Shown here: piece by piece, positions 8,780-18,379 of the stretch
Numbering within the stretch: position 1 is the stretch's first letter
Layout of the letters: every line of letters begins with the position of its first letter
Origin: Bacteroidales bacterium
GTDB taxonomy: Bacteria > Bacteroidota > Bacteroidia > Bacteroidales > F082
Assembly (NCBI GenBank): GCA_017427985.1
Contig: JAFRRS010000022.1
Location: 109,935-173,934, forward strand
Direction of reading: 5' to 3'
Length of the DNA stretch: 64,000 nt
Notes under the pieces: model-generated
Database searches by the model: none
Seen by the model: only the letters and a program-made list of their open reading frames with translations
What the model was told of the DNA's origin: nothing
Translations under genes and position numbers: made by a program

Positions 8780-9808
8780 ATGAAAAAGCTTTTTTTAACT
8801 GTAGTATCTTTGTTTTTCTGCTTGGTAACAATGGGGCAGGAGCTGGACCTTGATGGCAATTTTTTTAGTCGCCGATACAACAAAATAACCTATGACACCA
8901 ACTATATAGTGCGTCCAAAGTGCAAATGGACATTCAAGTTGAGAACCATGACGCTGATGCAGGAATTCAGCACCAAGGGTGAGTTTGAAGGCACGACATT
9001 TGAGTCGAATCTGAGCACAGGACTGAAGCCGAAACTCAATGTGCAGGTTGGCTATATGGGAGTTGCTCTCGCTGGCGGCATCAGTTTCAACAAGCTGAAA
9101 GGTCAGAAAGACAGAGACTTCGACGTGAAACTCAATATGTACGGTAAAACATTCGGCTTCGAACTTGGCTTGAGCGGAATCGAGAGCCTTCACGGAAATT
9201 ATATGCTGGATGTTCCTGGAATGGATGGCATCTACATAGATGATTCCCTCTATATAGAATTCCCACTTGATTTTGAGGTGCCTGAAGGTAAAGTCTCACA
9301 AGCCGTCTTTAACTTCAACTTTTACTATGCATTCAATAATAAGAAGTTCTCATATCCGGCAGCGTTTACACAGATGTTTATTCAGAAAAAGAGTGCCGGT
9401 AGTATACTCGCGGGCGGTGAGATTCATGTGAATACCATCAATATTGGCGACACAGTATCGTATGATGAGCTTTTCAGACTAAGAAATGTCACATACGGCA
9501 TCGGCGTGGGTTACGGATATAATTTTGTGCTGTCGCGTCACTTGCTCGTACACGCGTCGGCTCTTCCGTATCTCGTGCTTCATAGCAAAACATTTGTCAG
9601 AAACTATATGGAAGGCGATGGCAAAACTGTGGTTTCCGATTTTCCGGAACTGTTTGTCGTAGGCAGGCTCGCTGTCGTTTATGATTTCAATAAAAGATGG
9701 TTCGCTGGCGCTACCGGGCAGGTTAACTGGTCGAATGTCAATTCCAGAAAACTGAAAACAGGCAACGCCTTATATCAAGTTTTTGTATTTCTTGGAATCA
9801 GATTGTAA
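8780..9808 (+). CDS. DUF4421 family outer-membrane protein
   Basis: This 342-residue protein has a signal peptide (MKKLFLTVVSLFFCLVTMGQ). Its body matches DUF4421 as known in Bacteroidales: YIVRPKCKWTFKLR, repeated amphipathic strands, then FSYPAAFTQMFIQKKSAGS, and GIGVGYGYNFVLSRHLLVH near the C-terminus. The strand pattern suggests a barrel. Function is unknown. It starts 17 bases after the channel gene with no visible promoter and is probably cotranscribed. Confidence 0.8.
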   Translation: MKKLFLTVVSLFFCLVTMGQELDLDGNFFSRRYNKITYDTNYIVRPKCKWTFKLRTMTLMQEFSTKGEFEGTTFESNLSTGLKPKLNVQVGYMGVALAGGISFNKLKGQKDRDFDVKLNMYGKTFGFELGLSGIESLHGNYMLDVPGMDGIYIDDSLYIEFPLDFEVPEGKVSQAVFNFNFYYAFNNKKFSYPAAFTQMFIQKKSAGSILAGGEIHVNTINIGDTVSYDELFRLRNVTYGIGVGYGYNFVLSRHLLVHASALPYLVLHSKTFVRNYMEGDGKTVVSDFPELFVVGRLAVVYDFNKRWFAGATGQVNWSNVNSRKLKTGNALYQVFVFLGIRL

Positions 9809-9816
9809 AAAAATTG

Positions 9817-9824
9817 TAATTTTG
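9817..9824 (+). promoter_or_regulatory. -7 promoter box for prfB
   Basis: TAATTTTG lies 29 bases before the prfB ATG at 9853. Confidence 0.6.
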
Positions 9825-9852
9825 TAACCTAAATCATACACCTTATATTAAT

Positions 9853-10963
9853 ATGGTCACTTTAGACAGCATAAAAGAACTGAGTAAGAGGATTGATGCC
9901 TTGAGGAGGTATCTTTGACATTGATGCTAAGTTATTGAGAATCCAAGAGTTAGAAGAAAAAACCAAAGTTAATGGCTTCTGGGACGACCCGAAAAACGGC
10001 AAGGTCATCATGCGCCAGATCCGCGACGTGAAAAGCTGGGTGACGGCTTACGACGAGATCACGAAAGCCAACGACGACCTCGGTGTTTTGTACGATTTCG
10101 CAAAGGAAGGCGAGGCGACGGAAGAGGAAGTTGACAAACAATACGCCGACGTGGTGAAACTCGTTGAAGACCTTGAATTCCGCAACATGCTTCACGAAGA
10201 GGCCGACTCGATGAGCTGCGTGCTGAAAATCAATGCGGGAGCGGGCGGAACCGAGTCGCAGGACTGGGCGGATATGCTCATGAGAATGTACATGCGCTAC
10301 GCCGAGGCTCATAATTATAAGGTGAGAATCAGTAACATTTTGGAAGGCGACGATGCCGGAATCAAGTCGTGTACTATGGAAATCGACGGCGACTACGCCT
10401 ACGGTTACCTCAAAGGCGAAAATGGAGTACACCGCCTTGTGCGAGTGTCGCCATTCAACGCCCAAGGCAAACGAATGACGTCATTCAGCTCGGTGTTCGT
10501 GTCACCGTTGATCGACGATACTATCGAAATCGTCATCGACCCGTCGAGATTGACTTGGGATACTTTTAGAAGCGGCGGCGCTGGAGGTCAGAACGTGAAC
10601 AAGGTGGAGTCGGGAGTGCGTTTGAGATATCAATACAAAGACCCTTACGACGGTCACGAAGAGGAGATTTTGATTGAAAACACTGAGACTCGCGACCAAC
10701 CGAAAAACAAGGAAAACGCTATGCGACTGCTGAAATCGCAATTGTACGACAAGGAGTTACAGCACCGCATGGAGGAGAAAAACAAAATCGAGGCGTCGAA
10801 GAAAAAGATAGAGTGGGGCTCGCAGATCCGCTCCTACGTGTTCGACGACCGCCGCGTGAAAGACCATCGCACCAACTACCAGACCAGCAACGTGCAGGCG
10901 GTGATGGATGGTAAAATTGATGAGTTTATCAAGTCGTATTTAATGATGTTCGGACAAAAATAA
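9853..10963 (+). CDS. prfB: Peptide chain release factor 2, with programmed +1 frameshift
   Basis: RF2 releases proteins at UGA and UAA. The ATG at 9853 opens a 21-codon frame ending at CTT-TGA (9913-9918). Shifting +1 to GAC at 9917 continues through 348 codons to 10963, about 369 residues in total. The frameshift site is classical: an internal Shine-Dalgarno AGGAGG (9904-9909), three bases, then CTTTGAC. The UGA is RF2's own stop, giving autoregulation. The anticodon-like tripeptide SPF (RVSPFNAQGK) and the catalytic GGQ (SGGAGGQNVNKVESG) are present. The only uninterrupted long frame starts at 9935 and misses the N-terminus. Confidence 0.96.
9904..9919 (+). promoter_or_regulatory. RF2 programmed frameshift signal
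   Basis: AGGAGGTATCTTTGAC is an SD-like stimulator, three bases of spacing and the CUU-UGA-C slip. The SD hexamer is retained although SD sites are weak or absent at most starts here. Confidence 0.95.
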
Positions 10964-10969
10964 AAGATT

Positions 10970-12424
10970 ATGGTAACGTTTTTCATTGCTTTAGCCGTTT
11001 TAATCGTCGGCTATTTGATTTACGGAAAGTTTATCGAGAAGCTTTTTGGCGCTGACCCGAAACGCGAAACCCCAGCAATCACTATGGCTGACGGCGTTGA
11101 TTACGTGCCGATGAAGCCGTGGCGCATCTTCTTGATTCAGTTTTTGAACATCGCCGGTGTCGGTCCGATTATCGGTGCCATCATGGGAGCGCAGTTCGGA
11201 ACGGCTTCGTTCCTGTGGATTGTGCTTGGCAGCATCTTCGCAGGCGCTGTCCATGACTACCTCGCAGGCATGATTTCGCTGCGCACAAAAGGCGCGAGCC
11301 TGCCTGAGATTCACGGCATGTACCTAGGTGACGGTATGAAGCAGTTCATGCGTGGTTTTACTGTTATTTTGATGATTTTGGTTGGTGCTGTGTTTGTGAA
11401 AACCCCTGCCGAACTTCTTATCAACAATTTTACGGAAGGATGGAGCCCGTACATCTGGGTGATTATCATACTAGCCTATTATATGATTGCCACGCTATTG
11501 CCTATCGACAAGCTTATAGGTAAGATTTATCCGGTTTTCGGCATTCTTCTATTGGGTATGGCGGTCGCCATTTTTGTGGCGTTTATCGTATATAATCCAG
11601 CAATTCCAGAGGTTTTTGACAGTATTAAAAATACTGATCCTGACCCTGTTAAACACCCGATTTTCCCGATGATGTTTATCAGCATTGCCTGTGGCGCGAT
11701 TTCAGGATTCCATGCCACACAGTCGCCACTCATGGCACGTTGCATGGTCAATGAAAAGCAGGGTCGCCCTATCTTCTACGGTGCCATGATTACCGAAGGT
11801 GTTGTTGCCTTGATTTGGGCAGCTGCGGCAGCATATTTCTTCAGTCCGGAGAGTGGTGCCGATTTGGCAGGCAAGGGTGGGGCGGCAATCGTTGGAGTGA
11901 TTGCAAATACGTGGTTCCCGAGAGCGATAGCAGTGGTTACTATCCTTGGCGTTATCTCGGCAGCCATCACCTCTGGCGACACGGCTTTGCGTTCGGCTCG
12001 ACTTATCGTTGCCGATTTCGTTCATTACAACCAGAAGCCTATCAAAAACCGTTTGATAGTTGCCATCCCGATCTTTGCAGTGACAGGAGCTATCCTAGTT
12101 TGGAGTTTCCTAAACAAAGACAGTTTCGATATTCTTTGGCGTTATTTCGCATGGGCTAACCAAGTCTTGGCTATGGTAACTCTTTGGGCAATAACGGTTT
12201 ATCTCGTCAAGGAAAAGAAAAAATACATATTCAGCCTCGTCCCGGCGATGTTCATGACGATGGTCACGATGACGTATATCTTTGAGTTCCCCGCTGGAAA
12301 ATACATCGAAGGAGTTGGATTCTCGAATGTCGTCGCCCCGATAATCGCGGGATGCATCACGATTCTGTTCACGGTTTTGTTCTTCAATTTCCGTAGGAAA
12401 AACAACAACGCTTTGCAAAGCTGA
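10970..12424 (+). CDS. cstA: Carbon starvation protein CstA family peptide/pyruvate permease
   Basis: This 484-residue polytopic inner-membrane protein is recognised by PWRIFLIQFLNIAGVGPIIG near the N-terminus, FLWIVLGSIFAGAVHDYLAG and the later AITSGDTALRSARLIVAD. CstA proteins import peptides or pyruvate under carbon limitation. It is clearly shorter than the E. coli protein (about 700 residues) but normal for Bacteroidota. It starts six bases after prfB, and its stop overlaps the next ATG by one base (TGATG). Confidence 0.9.
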   Translation: MVTFFIALAVLIVGYLIYGKFIEKLFGADPKRETPAITMADGVDYVPMKPWRIFLIQFLNIAGVGPIIGAIMGAQFGTASFLWIVLGSIFAGAVHDYLAGMISLRTKGASLPEIHGMYLGDGMKQFMRGFTVILMILVGAVFVKTPAELLINNFTEGWSPYIWVIIILAYYMIATLLPIDKLIGKIYPVFGILLLGMAVAIFVAFIVYNPAIPEVFDSIKNTDPDPVKHPIFPMMFISIACGAISGFHATQSPLMARCMVNEKQGRPIFYGAMITEGVVALIWAAAAAYFFSPESGADLAGKGGAAIVGVIANTWFPRAIAVVTILGVISAAITSGDTALRSARLIVADFVHYNQKPIKNRLIVAIPIFAVTGAILVWSFLNKDSFDILWRYFAWANQVLAMVTLWAITVYLVKEKKKYIFSLVPAMFMTMVTMTYIFEFPAGKYIEGVGFSNVVAPIIAGCITILFTVLFFNFRRKNNNALQS

Positions 12425-13668
12425 TGAATACAGCGACACGAGATTTTATCGAGAAGCATCTGAAGGACGATGTGCGCAGTCTTGCACTGTCAAAGTTTCC
12501 TGAGGATGTTGATAAAACGTTGGCACTCAATCAGATAGAGGCGCGACAAATTCTTTCTAAGAAGGTGCTGTCGTGGGCTTCAAATCCCGATTTGCGGTTT
12601 CCGAAACATCTTTCCATAGAGCAATGTTCCTCTGAACTTACCGCAAAATACAAGGTCTCAATCATCGAAGGAGGTGATGTTTTTGTAGATTTGACCGGCG
12701 GTCTTGGCATCGATTCCTATTTCCTTTCACAGAAATTTAAAACCTCGTATTATGTTGAGAATCAGAAGGAATTATGCGATTTGGCAGAGCATAATTTTGG
12801 TGTTTTAGGACGAAAAATCACGGTTGTCAATTCCGATGCGGAATCATTTTTGAATGATTTGACATCCCGTAGGGACAACGCACGCTTTGTCCTATATTTG
12901 GATCCCGCGAGGCGGGATGTTTACAACCGCAAAATGGTTTCGTTGCACGATTGTTCGCCAGATGTCATTGAATTACAACGAAACCTGATCCAGAACCCCA
13001 TAGAGACGCGATTCATCGCGTATCAAACATTGGTTAAACAAATATTAATCAAGGCCTCCCCAATGTTGGATATTTCCTTGATTACCAACGAAATGCAAAA
13101 CATATCGGAAATCCACATCGTTTCGGTGAAAAACGAATGCAAGGAAATTTTGATTAAAATTGAACTGGGGTTTGAAGGGGAAATAAAATATTTTTGTGTT
13201 GATTTGAACCCCGTAGAGACGCGCCATGGCACGTCTCTACAATATACCGAAAATGATGAAAAATCCGCCATTCCATCATATTCATCAAATATACAAAAAT
13301 ATTTGTACGAACCGAATGCATCGTTAATGAAATCCGGCGCCTTCAAACTCATTTCCCAGCGTTTCGCCATCGAAAAATTGCACGTTAACAGCCATCTCTA
13401 CACCTCCGATAATCTCGTTTCCGATTTCCCAGGCCGCATTTTCGAGGTTATTTGTTTTGCGCCTTTCAACAAAAAAATCAAAAAAGAATTGTTAAAAAAT
13501 GTTTCCGAAGCATCTGTCGCTATCCGAAATTTCCCTTTGAGCGCCAATGATTTAAGGAAAAGTCTAAATCTTAAAGAAAGTGACAAAAACTATGTTTTCG
13601 GGACAACGACAATGGGGGAGAATAAAATAATTATTCTATGTCGGAAATATAATCCGCTTACTCAATAA
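12424..13668 (+). CDS. Class I SAM-dependent methyltransferase with THUMP-like C-terminal domain
   Basis: In this 414-residue protein, FVDLTGGLGIDSYFLSQKF is the SAM-binding motif I and VLYLDPARRD the acidic/catalytic loop. This combination, with a C-terminal THUMP-like part, is typical of a Bacteroidota family of putative RNA methyltransferases. The target RNA is unknown. Three or more palindromic repeats are embedded in frame: 12872-12892, 13001-13022 (IETRFIA) and 13213-13240 (VETRHGTSL). These add non-family residues but leave the core motifs intact. Confidence 0.8.
   Translation: MNTATRDFIEKHLKDDVRSLALSKFPEDVDKTLALNQIEARQILSKKVLSWASNPDLRFPKHLSIEQCSSELTAKYKVSIIEGGDVFVDLTGGLGIDSYFLSQKFKTSYYVENQKELCDLAEHNFGVLGRKITVVNSDAESFLNDLTSRRDNARFVLYLDPARRDVYNRKMVSLHDCSPDVIELQRNLIQNPIETRFIAYQTLVKQILIKASPMLDISLITNEMQNISEIHIVSVKNECKEILIKIELGFEGEIKYFCVDLNPVETRHGTSLQYTENDEKSAIPSYSSNIQKYLYEPNASLMKSGAFKLISQRFAIEKLHVNSHLYTSDNLVSDFPGRIFEVICFAPFNKKIKKELLKNVSEASVAIRNFPLSANDLRKSLNLKESDKNYVFGTTTMGENKIIILCRKYNPLTQ
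12872..12892. repeat. GGGACAA..TTGTCC palindrome inside the methyltransferase gene
   Basis: GGGACAACGCACGCTTTGTCC resembles the repeats at 22638 and 51416. It is read in frame as RDNARFVL. A further hairpin, ATCCCGC-GAG-GCGGGAT, follows at 12902-12918 but overlaps the conserved LDPARR motif and may be native. Confidence 0.5.
13001..13022. repeat. TAGAGACG palindrome (partial) inside the methyltransferase gene
   Basis: TAGAGACGCGATTCATCGCGTA has the left arm and loop of the GTAGAGACG family with a shortened right arm. It is read in frame as IETRFIAY. Confidence 0.7.
13213..13240. repeat. GTAGAGACG palindrome inside the methyltransferase gene
   Basis: GTAGAGACGCGCCATGGC is followed by ACGTCTCTAC, a complete palindrome read in the frame GTA-GAG-ACG as VETRHGTSL. 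Confidence 0.85.
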
Positions 13669-13707
13669 AAATCTTTTGTCATTTTTCAATCTTCTTGTCA
13701 AAATTCG

Positions 13708-13715
13708 TATCTTTG
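13708..13715 (+). promoter_or_regulatory. -7 promoter box for the RND/MMPL operon
   Basis: TATCTTTG lies 20 bases before the ATG at 13736. Confidence 0.65.
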
Positions 13716-13735
13716 CGACTTCTTAAATTGATTTT

Positions 13736-16039
13736 ATGTGGGATAAAATAACTGATTATATACTGAAATATCGTATTCCGAACCTGATTATTGTCTCAAT
13801 TCTATTGGTTTTTTTAGGAATAAAGATGTTCGGGCTTAAAATGGGTCATAACATTGCCAGTACCCTGCCCGATAACGACTCCACGATGGTTGTTTATCGT
13901 CAGTTCCTTGAAAAATATGGGCAAGACGGACGCTCCATTTTTATCGGAATGAAAGATGAAAACCTCTTTACACTTGACCATTTTCTCGATTATTATGATC
14001 TTTGCGAAAATATAAAAAATATCGAAGGTATCAACGAATGTCTCTCGGTATCAAGGATTTACAATCTGAAAAAGAACGACAGCATCAAGAAATTCGAGCT
14101 TGTGAAGGTTGTGAAACATCGCCCTGAAACGCAGGAAGAGGTTGATGCGATAAAAGATGAAATCATGAGCCTCGCCATGTACGACGGGCTTCTTTTCAAC
14201 ACGGAGACAAGTGCTTCGATGATGGTCGTTACCGTCGACAATGACTATGTGGCGTCGAAGAAGCGTCCGAAAATGATTTCGGAGCTCAGAACCATTGTAA
14301 ATCAATATGGTAAGGCTTACAACGTTGAGATGAGACTCTCTGGAATGCCATATATTCGCGAGATTACTACTCAAAAGATGGTGAAGGAAATCCTTGGTTT
14401 CAGTCTCCTCTCTATTTTTGTTGCTGGATTGATTCTTTACATGTTTTTCCGCTCATGGCGAGTGCTGGTGTCGGTCATCGCAATTGTCTTAATATCAGTG
14501 GTTTACATGTTTGGAATCATGGTGCTGCTCAATTTCGATGTCACCATTCTGACGGGTGTCCTTCCTCCATTGTTGATTATTATCGGGGTGGAAAACTCCA
14601 TTTTCATGCTGAACAAATACCATCGCGAGTATAACATCTGTAAAGACAAGATGCTGGCGTTGAAAAATGTGGTGATGCGCATCGGACCGGCGAATTTTCT
14701 GACAAACACCACCACAGCGGTTAGTTTCGCTTCGTTTATCATCACGAGAAACGTGTTGCTCGTACCGTTTGGAATCCTCGCAAGTGTTTGTATCATGCTG
14801 ACTTACGTACTGACAATGGTGCTTCTTCCGACGTTTTTCAGCTATCAGAAAAAACCGAGCGAAAAGAATATTAATTATCTTGAAAACGGCAACATAAACA
14901 CCATCGTTGCGAAGGTTTCAGGCATTGTGATGACTCGTCGCAGATACATTTATGCCGTTTTGTGCACGCTTCTGCTTCTGTGCGGATGGAGTGCCACGAG
15001 AATATCGACGTCTGGACGTGTGGTCGATGACATTGCCAAGAACGACAAGCTTTATAAGGACATTATGTTTTTCGAAGAAAATGTCGGCGGTGTCATGCCT
15101 TTCGAAATCTCTATCGACACGAGGAAGCCGAAAGGTATAATGAACGCTTCGTTTGTCCGTAAGATTCAGCAGCTTCAGGACACTTTGTCTGTGTATCAGG
15201 AGTTTAGCGCGCCTTTGTCGGTTGCCGAAGTGGTGAAATTCGCCCGTCAGGGTTTCTTCAACGGCAAACGCGAACAGTATAAGGTGCCGAATAACAATGA
15301 GTTCGGCTTTATCCTGAAATATATGCCTGAGACGAAAGGCGGGGAACTGCCGGAGATTATCACGCAATATGTCGATAAAGACATGCAATGCACAAGAATA
15401 TCAGTGCAGATGGCGAACGTCACGACACCGAAAATCGACAGCATCAGCCGATCGCTGCAACCGAAAATAAACAGTATTTTCCCAAAAGAGAAATACGATG
15501 TCGTCATGACGGGAAGTTCAATGGTGACGCTGCAAGGCACAAATTATCTTATCAAAAACCTGTCGTATTCGCTTGTGCTGGCGTTCATAGTGATAGCATT
15601 GCTCATGGTGATTACTTTCCATAACTTCAAGATGGTTGTCATCTCATTGATACCCAATCTGATACCTTTGTTTTTCACGGCTGGAGTCATGGGAATTTGC
15701 GGCATTCCGCTGAAAATGTCGACGATTCTGGTGTTCAGCATCGCGCTCGGAATCAGTGTCGACAACACCATTCATTACCTTGCGCGCTACAGGCTTCAGA
15801 TGAAAGTCAACAATAAAGACATAAAAAAATCGGTGATGGCGGCGATTTTGGAGACGGGACCGAGCATGATTTATTCTGCAAGCATTCTCATCTGTGGCTT
15901 CCTGATTTTCGCTTTCTCATCGTTCGGCGGTACGAAAATCGTTGGTTTCCTTGTGCCGTTTACTTTGCTTATTGCATTGATAACCAATGTTTTAGTGCTT
16001 CCTGCTTTGGTTTTGACATTTAATAGGAAAAAGATATGA
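13736..16039 (+). CDS. RND/MMPL superfamily transporter (sterol-sensing-domain-like permease)
   Basis: This 767-residue inner-membrane protein is built as two repeats, each with one TM helix, a large periplasmic loop and about five TM helices (TM blocks near residues 15-35, 220-370, 400-420 and 610-765). ILTGVLPPLLIIIGVENSIF and VFSIALGISVDNTIHYLAR are the paired TM4-type motifs carrying the Asp/Glu and Asn seen in MMPL/HAE3-type exporters. Such proteins move lipids or hydrophobic compounds using the proton gradient. It overlaps the polyprenyl synthase by four bases, which suggests, without proving, an isoprenoid-linked cargo. Confidence 0.85.
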   Translation: MWDKITDYILKYRIPNLIIVSILLVFLGIKMFGLKMGHNIASTLPDNDSTMVVYRQFLEKYGQDGRSIFIGMKDENLFTLDHFLDYYDLCENIKNIEGINECLSVSRIYNLKKNDSIKKFELVKVVKHRPETQEEVDAIKDEIMSLAMYDGLLFNTETSASMMVVTVDNDYVASKKRPKMISELRTIVNQYGKAYNVEMRLSGMPYIREITTQKMVKEILGFSLLSIFVAGLILYMFFRSWRVLVSVIAIVLISVVYMFGIMVLLNFDVTILTGVLPPLLIIIGVENSIFMLNKYHREYNICKDKMLALKNVVMRIGPANFLTNTTTAVSFASFIITRNVLLVPFGILASVCIMLTYVLTMVLLPTFFSYQKKPSEKNINYLENGNINTIVAKVSGIVMTRRRYIYAVLCTLLLLCGWSATRISTSGRVVDDIAKNDKLYKDIMFFEENVGGVMPFEISIDTRKPKGIMNASFVRKIQQLQDTLSVYQEFSAPLSVAEVVKFARQGFFNGKREQYKVPNNNEFGFILKYMPETKGGELPEIITQYVDKDMQCTRISVQMANVTTPKIDSISRSLQPKINSIFPKEKYDVVMTGSSMVTLQGTNYLIKNLSYSLVLAFIVIALLMVITFHNFKMVVISLIPNLIPLFFTAGVMGICGIPLKMSTILVFSIALGISVDNTIHYLARYRLQMKVNNKDIKKSVMAAILETGPSMIYSASILICGFLIFAFSSFGGTKIVGFLVPFTLLIALITNVLVLPALVLTFNRKKI

Positions 16040-17010
16040 CATCTGTTGATAAAATTCAAGAACTGATAACTAAATTCATTGATTCACAGGATTTTATGGG
16101 AGTCCCGACTGAGTTGTACGCTCCCATCGACTATACGATGAGCCAGAAAGGAAAACGCATGCGTCCGACTCTTGCGCTTCTTTCATGCGAGATGTTTGGC
16201 GGCGACATCCAGACTTGTCTTACTCCGGCTGTGGCAGCTGAGATTTTCCACAATTTCACACTGCTTCACGACGACATCATGGATGAGGCTCCTCTGCGTC
16301 GCGGCCTTGAAACGGTTTATCATAAGTGGAATTCAAATATCGCCTTGCTTTCAGGCGACACTATGCTTATCAAGGCTTTTCAATATGCATTGAGTACCAA
16401 TAAGTTGTATTCGCAAGACATCCTTGCTGAGCTTTGTAAGGTTGCTCTTGAAGTGTGTGAAGGTCAGCAGTATGATTTGAATTTTGAGACTCGTGATGAT
16501 GTCACTCTTGACGAGTATATCGAGATGATTCGCCTGAAAACTGCTGTTCTTCTTGGCTCTGTCTTGAAAATCGGTGCTATCGTTGCTGAGGCAAAAGAGT
16601 CTGATAAACAGGCGGTTTACGACTTCGGCATCGACCTCGGTCTGGCGTTCCAGCTCCAGGATGACTTGTTCGACTGCTATGGCGACGTGAAAGTCTTTGG
16701 CAAAATGCCTGGCGGCGACATTGCCGACAATAAAAAAACGTATCTTTTTCTCAAGGCTTTGGAGCTTGCAACACCAGAAGACAGGAAGCTCCTGAGAGAT
16801 TATTTTTCAATGCCTAAGGGTCGTGACGACAAAAAAATGAAAGCGGTTCTTGACATTTTCACCAAGTACAATGTCAGGGAGATTGTGACAAATCTCATGA
16901 CGGATTACTATAAAAATTCTCTGAAACACCTTGATAAAATTGATGTTCCGGAAGAAAACAAGACCGTTTTGAGAAACTACGCCGATTACCTTTATAATAG
17001 AATTAAATAA
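16036..17010 (+). CDS. Polyprenyl diphosphate synthase (class E, IspA/IspB type)
   Basis: In this 324-residue all-helical prenyltransferase, the first Asp-rich motif is LLHDDIMDEAPLRRG (DDxxD) and the second is LQDDLFDCYGD. KGKRMRPTLALLSCEM is the substrate-binding GKRxRP block. It condenses isopentenyl diphosphate onto an allylic primer. Chain length (farnesyl, geranylgeranyl or longer) cannot be fixed by eye. The ATGA overlap couples it to the RND gene. Confidence 0.9.
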   Translation: MTSVDKIQELITKFIDSQDFMGVPTELYAPIDYTMSQKGKRMRPTLALLSCEMFGGDIQTCLTPAVAAEIFHNFTLLHDDIMDEAPLRRGLETVYHKWNSNIALLSGDTMLIKAFQYALSTNKLYSQDILAELCKVALEVCEGQQYDLNFETRDDVTLDEYIEMIRLKTAVLLGSVLKIGAIVAEAKESDKQAVYDFGIDLGLAFQLQDDLFDCYGDVKVFGKMPGGDIADNKKTYLFLKALELATPEDRKLLRDYFSMPKGRDDKKMKAVLDIFTKYNVREIVTNLMTDYYKNSLKHLDKIDVPEENKTVLRNYADYLYNRIK

Positions 17011-17014
17011 TCAG

Positions 17015-17105
17015 CTGCTTCGCAGAATGTGTCGCTATGCGAAATGTGGAGGCTTTGCCTCACATTGCGACCGAAGGGAGCCACATTCAGCCGAAGGCTG
17101 CTCAT
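17015..17105. repeat. AATGTG mini-hairpin array
   Basis: The spacer between two convergent genes is a series of short hairpins joined by AATGTG: ATGTGGAGGC-TTT-GCCTCACAT is nearly perfect, followed by CAGCCGAAGGCTG. The same building block fills the gaps at 36241-36365 and 51797-51960. It may serve as terminator for both convergent genes. Confidence 0.75.
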
Positions 17106-17107
17106 TT

Positions 17108-18358
17108 TTACAAATTTGGTAAAAACAAGCATGAATCTCCGTAGCTCAAAAACCGGAAATCGTGCTCCATCGCATATTGATACGCTTCTTTCCAACGTTC
17201 ACCGATTAAAGCCGACACAAGCAAAAGCAATGTGCTTTTCGGCTGGTGGAAATTCGTAATCAACGCCTTCGTTATCTTGATAGGGCACGATGGCGCGATC
17301 ATCAGTGCTGTCATGGCATGAAGAGCGTCAAGATGATACATATCGAGGTATTTCAAGATAGCTTCAAGACTCTCTTTTGCTGAAGGCAATGATATCCTGT
17401 CGTTGTACGGAAACCATTGGTTTACATGCAAGTTGCGTTCTTCAAAGCCTTGTTCGAGGAGCATCACGCCAATCCAATACAGCGATTCAATGGTGCGCAT
17501 GCTCGTTGTGCCAACTGGAATTATCGTTCGCTCGATGTTATCTCTGAGATTCTCAATGCATTGGCGTTTCACTATTATTGATTCCGAGTGCATCTCGTGT
17601 TCGCCTATGGTGTCGGACGCGACGGGACGGAACGTGCCTGCGCCCACATGGAGCGTCACTTCCTGTATTGTGTGTCCCATTTCTTTGAGCTTGGCTATCA
17701 ATGGTTTGGTGAGATGCAACGACGCTGTCGGGGCAGCGACGGACCCTTCGTATTTGGCGAAGACGGTCTGATAACGCTCCCTATCGCTCGGCTCCGCCTC
17801 GCGATGCAGATACGGCGGTAGCGGTATCTCTCCGGCAGCCTCAAGAACCTCCGCGAAACTGATGGCGCAAGGCTCCCATGAGAAACGCACAAGGGAGTAC
17901 GCGTCTGTCTTCTCAATACGCTCGGCTTTTAAAACAACGTCTTTGCCTTTGATATTCAGCGGCATGGACAACGCACCGTCTTTCCAACGGCGTGAATTGC
18001 CGACAAGACAATGCCATTCGACAGGCGAACTGGCGGAAAACGCCAGCTGATAGTCGCCATTGCCCGTGACAGGCTCGAGACAGAATACCTCGATGGCGGC
18101 ACCCGAGTCCTTCACAAACTGCAGACGCGCACGCACCACTTTCGTTTCGTTGAAGACTAAAACCGATTTCTCGGGAAGATAATCGCCGATGTTCCGGAAA
18201 CGGTCTTCACATAGTTGAGCCGCACCGCCGTGCGGCTCTCCTTTTAACACCAAAAGCTTCGACGAGTCTCGCTCAGCAAGCGGATATTTTGCAATCCTCT
18301 CATCAGGCAGAGGATAGTCGTACTCGGCGATATTAATGTTTTGGACGTTGGAAATCAT
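17108..18358 (-). CDS. queA: S-adenosylmethionine:tRNA ribosyltransferase-isomerase QueA
   Basis: This 416-residue protein transfers the ribosyl part of SAM onto preQ1 in tRNA during queuosine synthesis. Recognisable blocks are YDYPLPDERIAKYPLAERD at the N-terminus, GEIPLPPYLHREAEPSDRER, GSVAAPTASLHLT, LHVGAGTFRPV and LITNFHQPKSTLLLLVSAL. A perfect palindrome at 18217-18238 is read in frame (EPHGGAAQ) in the N-terminal barrel region and looks inserted. It is the last gene of a minus-strand operon behind the FKBP gene, with a 21-base gap. Confidence 0.95.
   Translation of the reverse strand: MISNVQNINIAEYDYPLPDERIAKYPLAERDSSKLLVLKGEPHGGAAQLCEDRFRNIGDYLPEKSVLVFNETKVVRARLQFVKDSGAAIEVFCLEPVTGNGDYQLAFSASSPVEWHCLVGNSRRWKDGALSMPLNIKGKDVVLKAERIEKTDAYSLVRFSWEPCAISFAEVLEAAGEIPLPPYLHREAEPSDRERYQTVFAKYEGSVAAPTASLHLTKPLIAKLKEMGHTIQEVTLHVGAGTFRPVASDTIGEHEMHSESIIVKRQCIENLRDNIERTIIPVGTTSMRTIESLYWIGVMLLEQGFEERNLHVNQWFPYNDRISLPSAKESLEAILKYLDMYHLDALHAMTALMIAPSCPIKITKALITNFHQPKSTLLLLVSALIGERWKEAYQYAMEHDFRFLSYGDSCLFLPNL
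18217..18238. repeat. GAGCCGCAC..GTGCGGCTC palindrome inside queA
   Basis: Nine-base perfect arms around CGCC. It encodes EPHGGAAQ in a place where QueA proteins normally have a short variable loop. Only one copy was seen in this window. Confidence 0.5.
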
Positions 18359-18379
18359 GTCGAAACGATACGAAATGTT

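Noticed and set aside
9935..10963. prfB starting at 9935 without frameshift
   Set aside because: It would lose the N-terminal segment, whereas the CTTTGAC signal with SD-like AGGAGG is textbook.
17015..17105. CRISPR array
   Set aside because: Units are short, unequal and self-complementary, with no spacer/repeat periodicity and no cas genes nearby. The same applies to 36241-36365 and 51797-51960.
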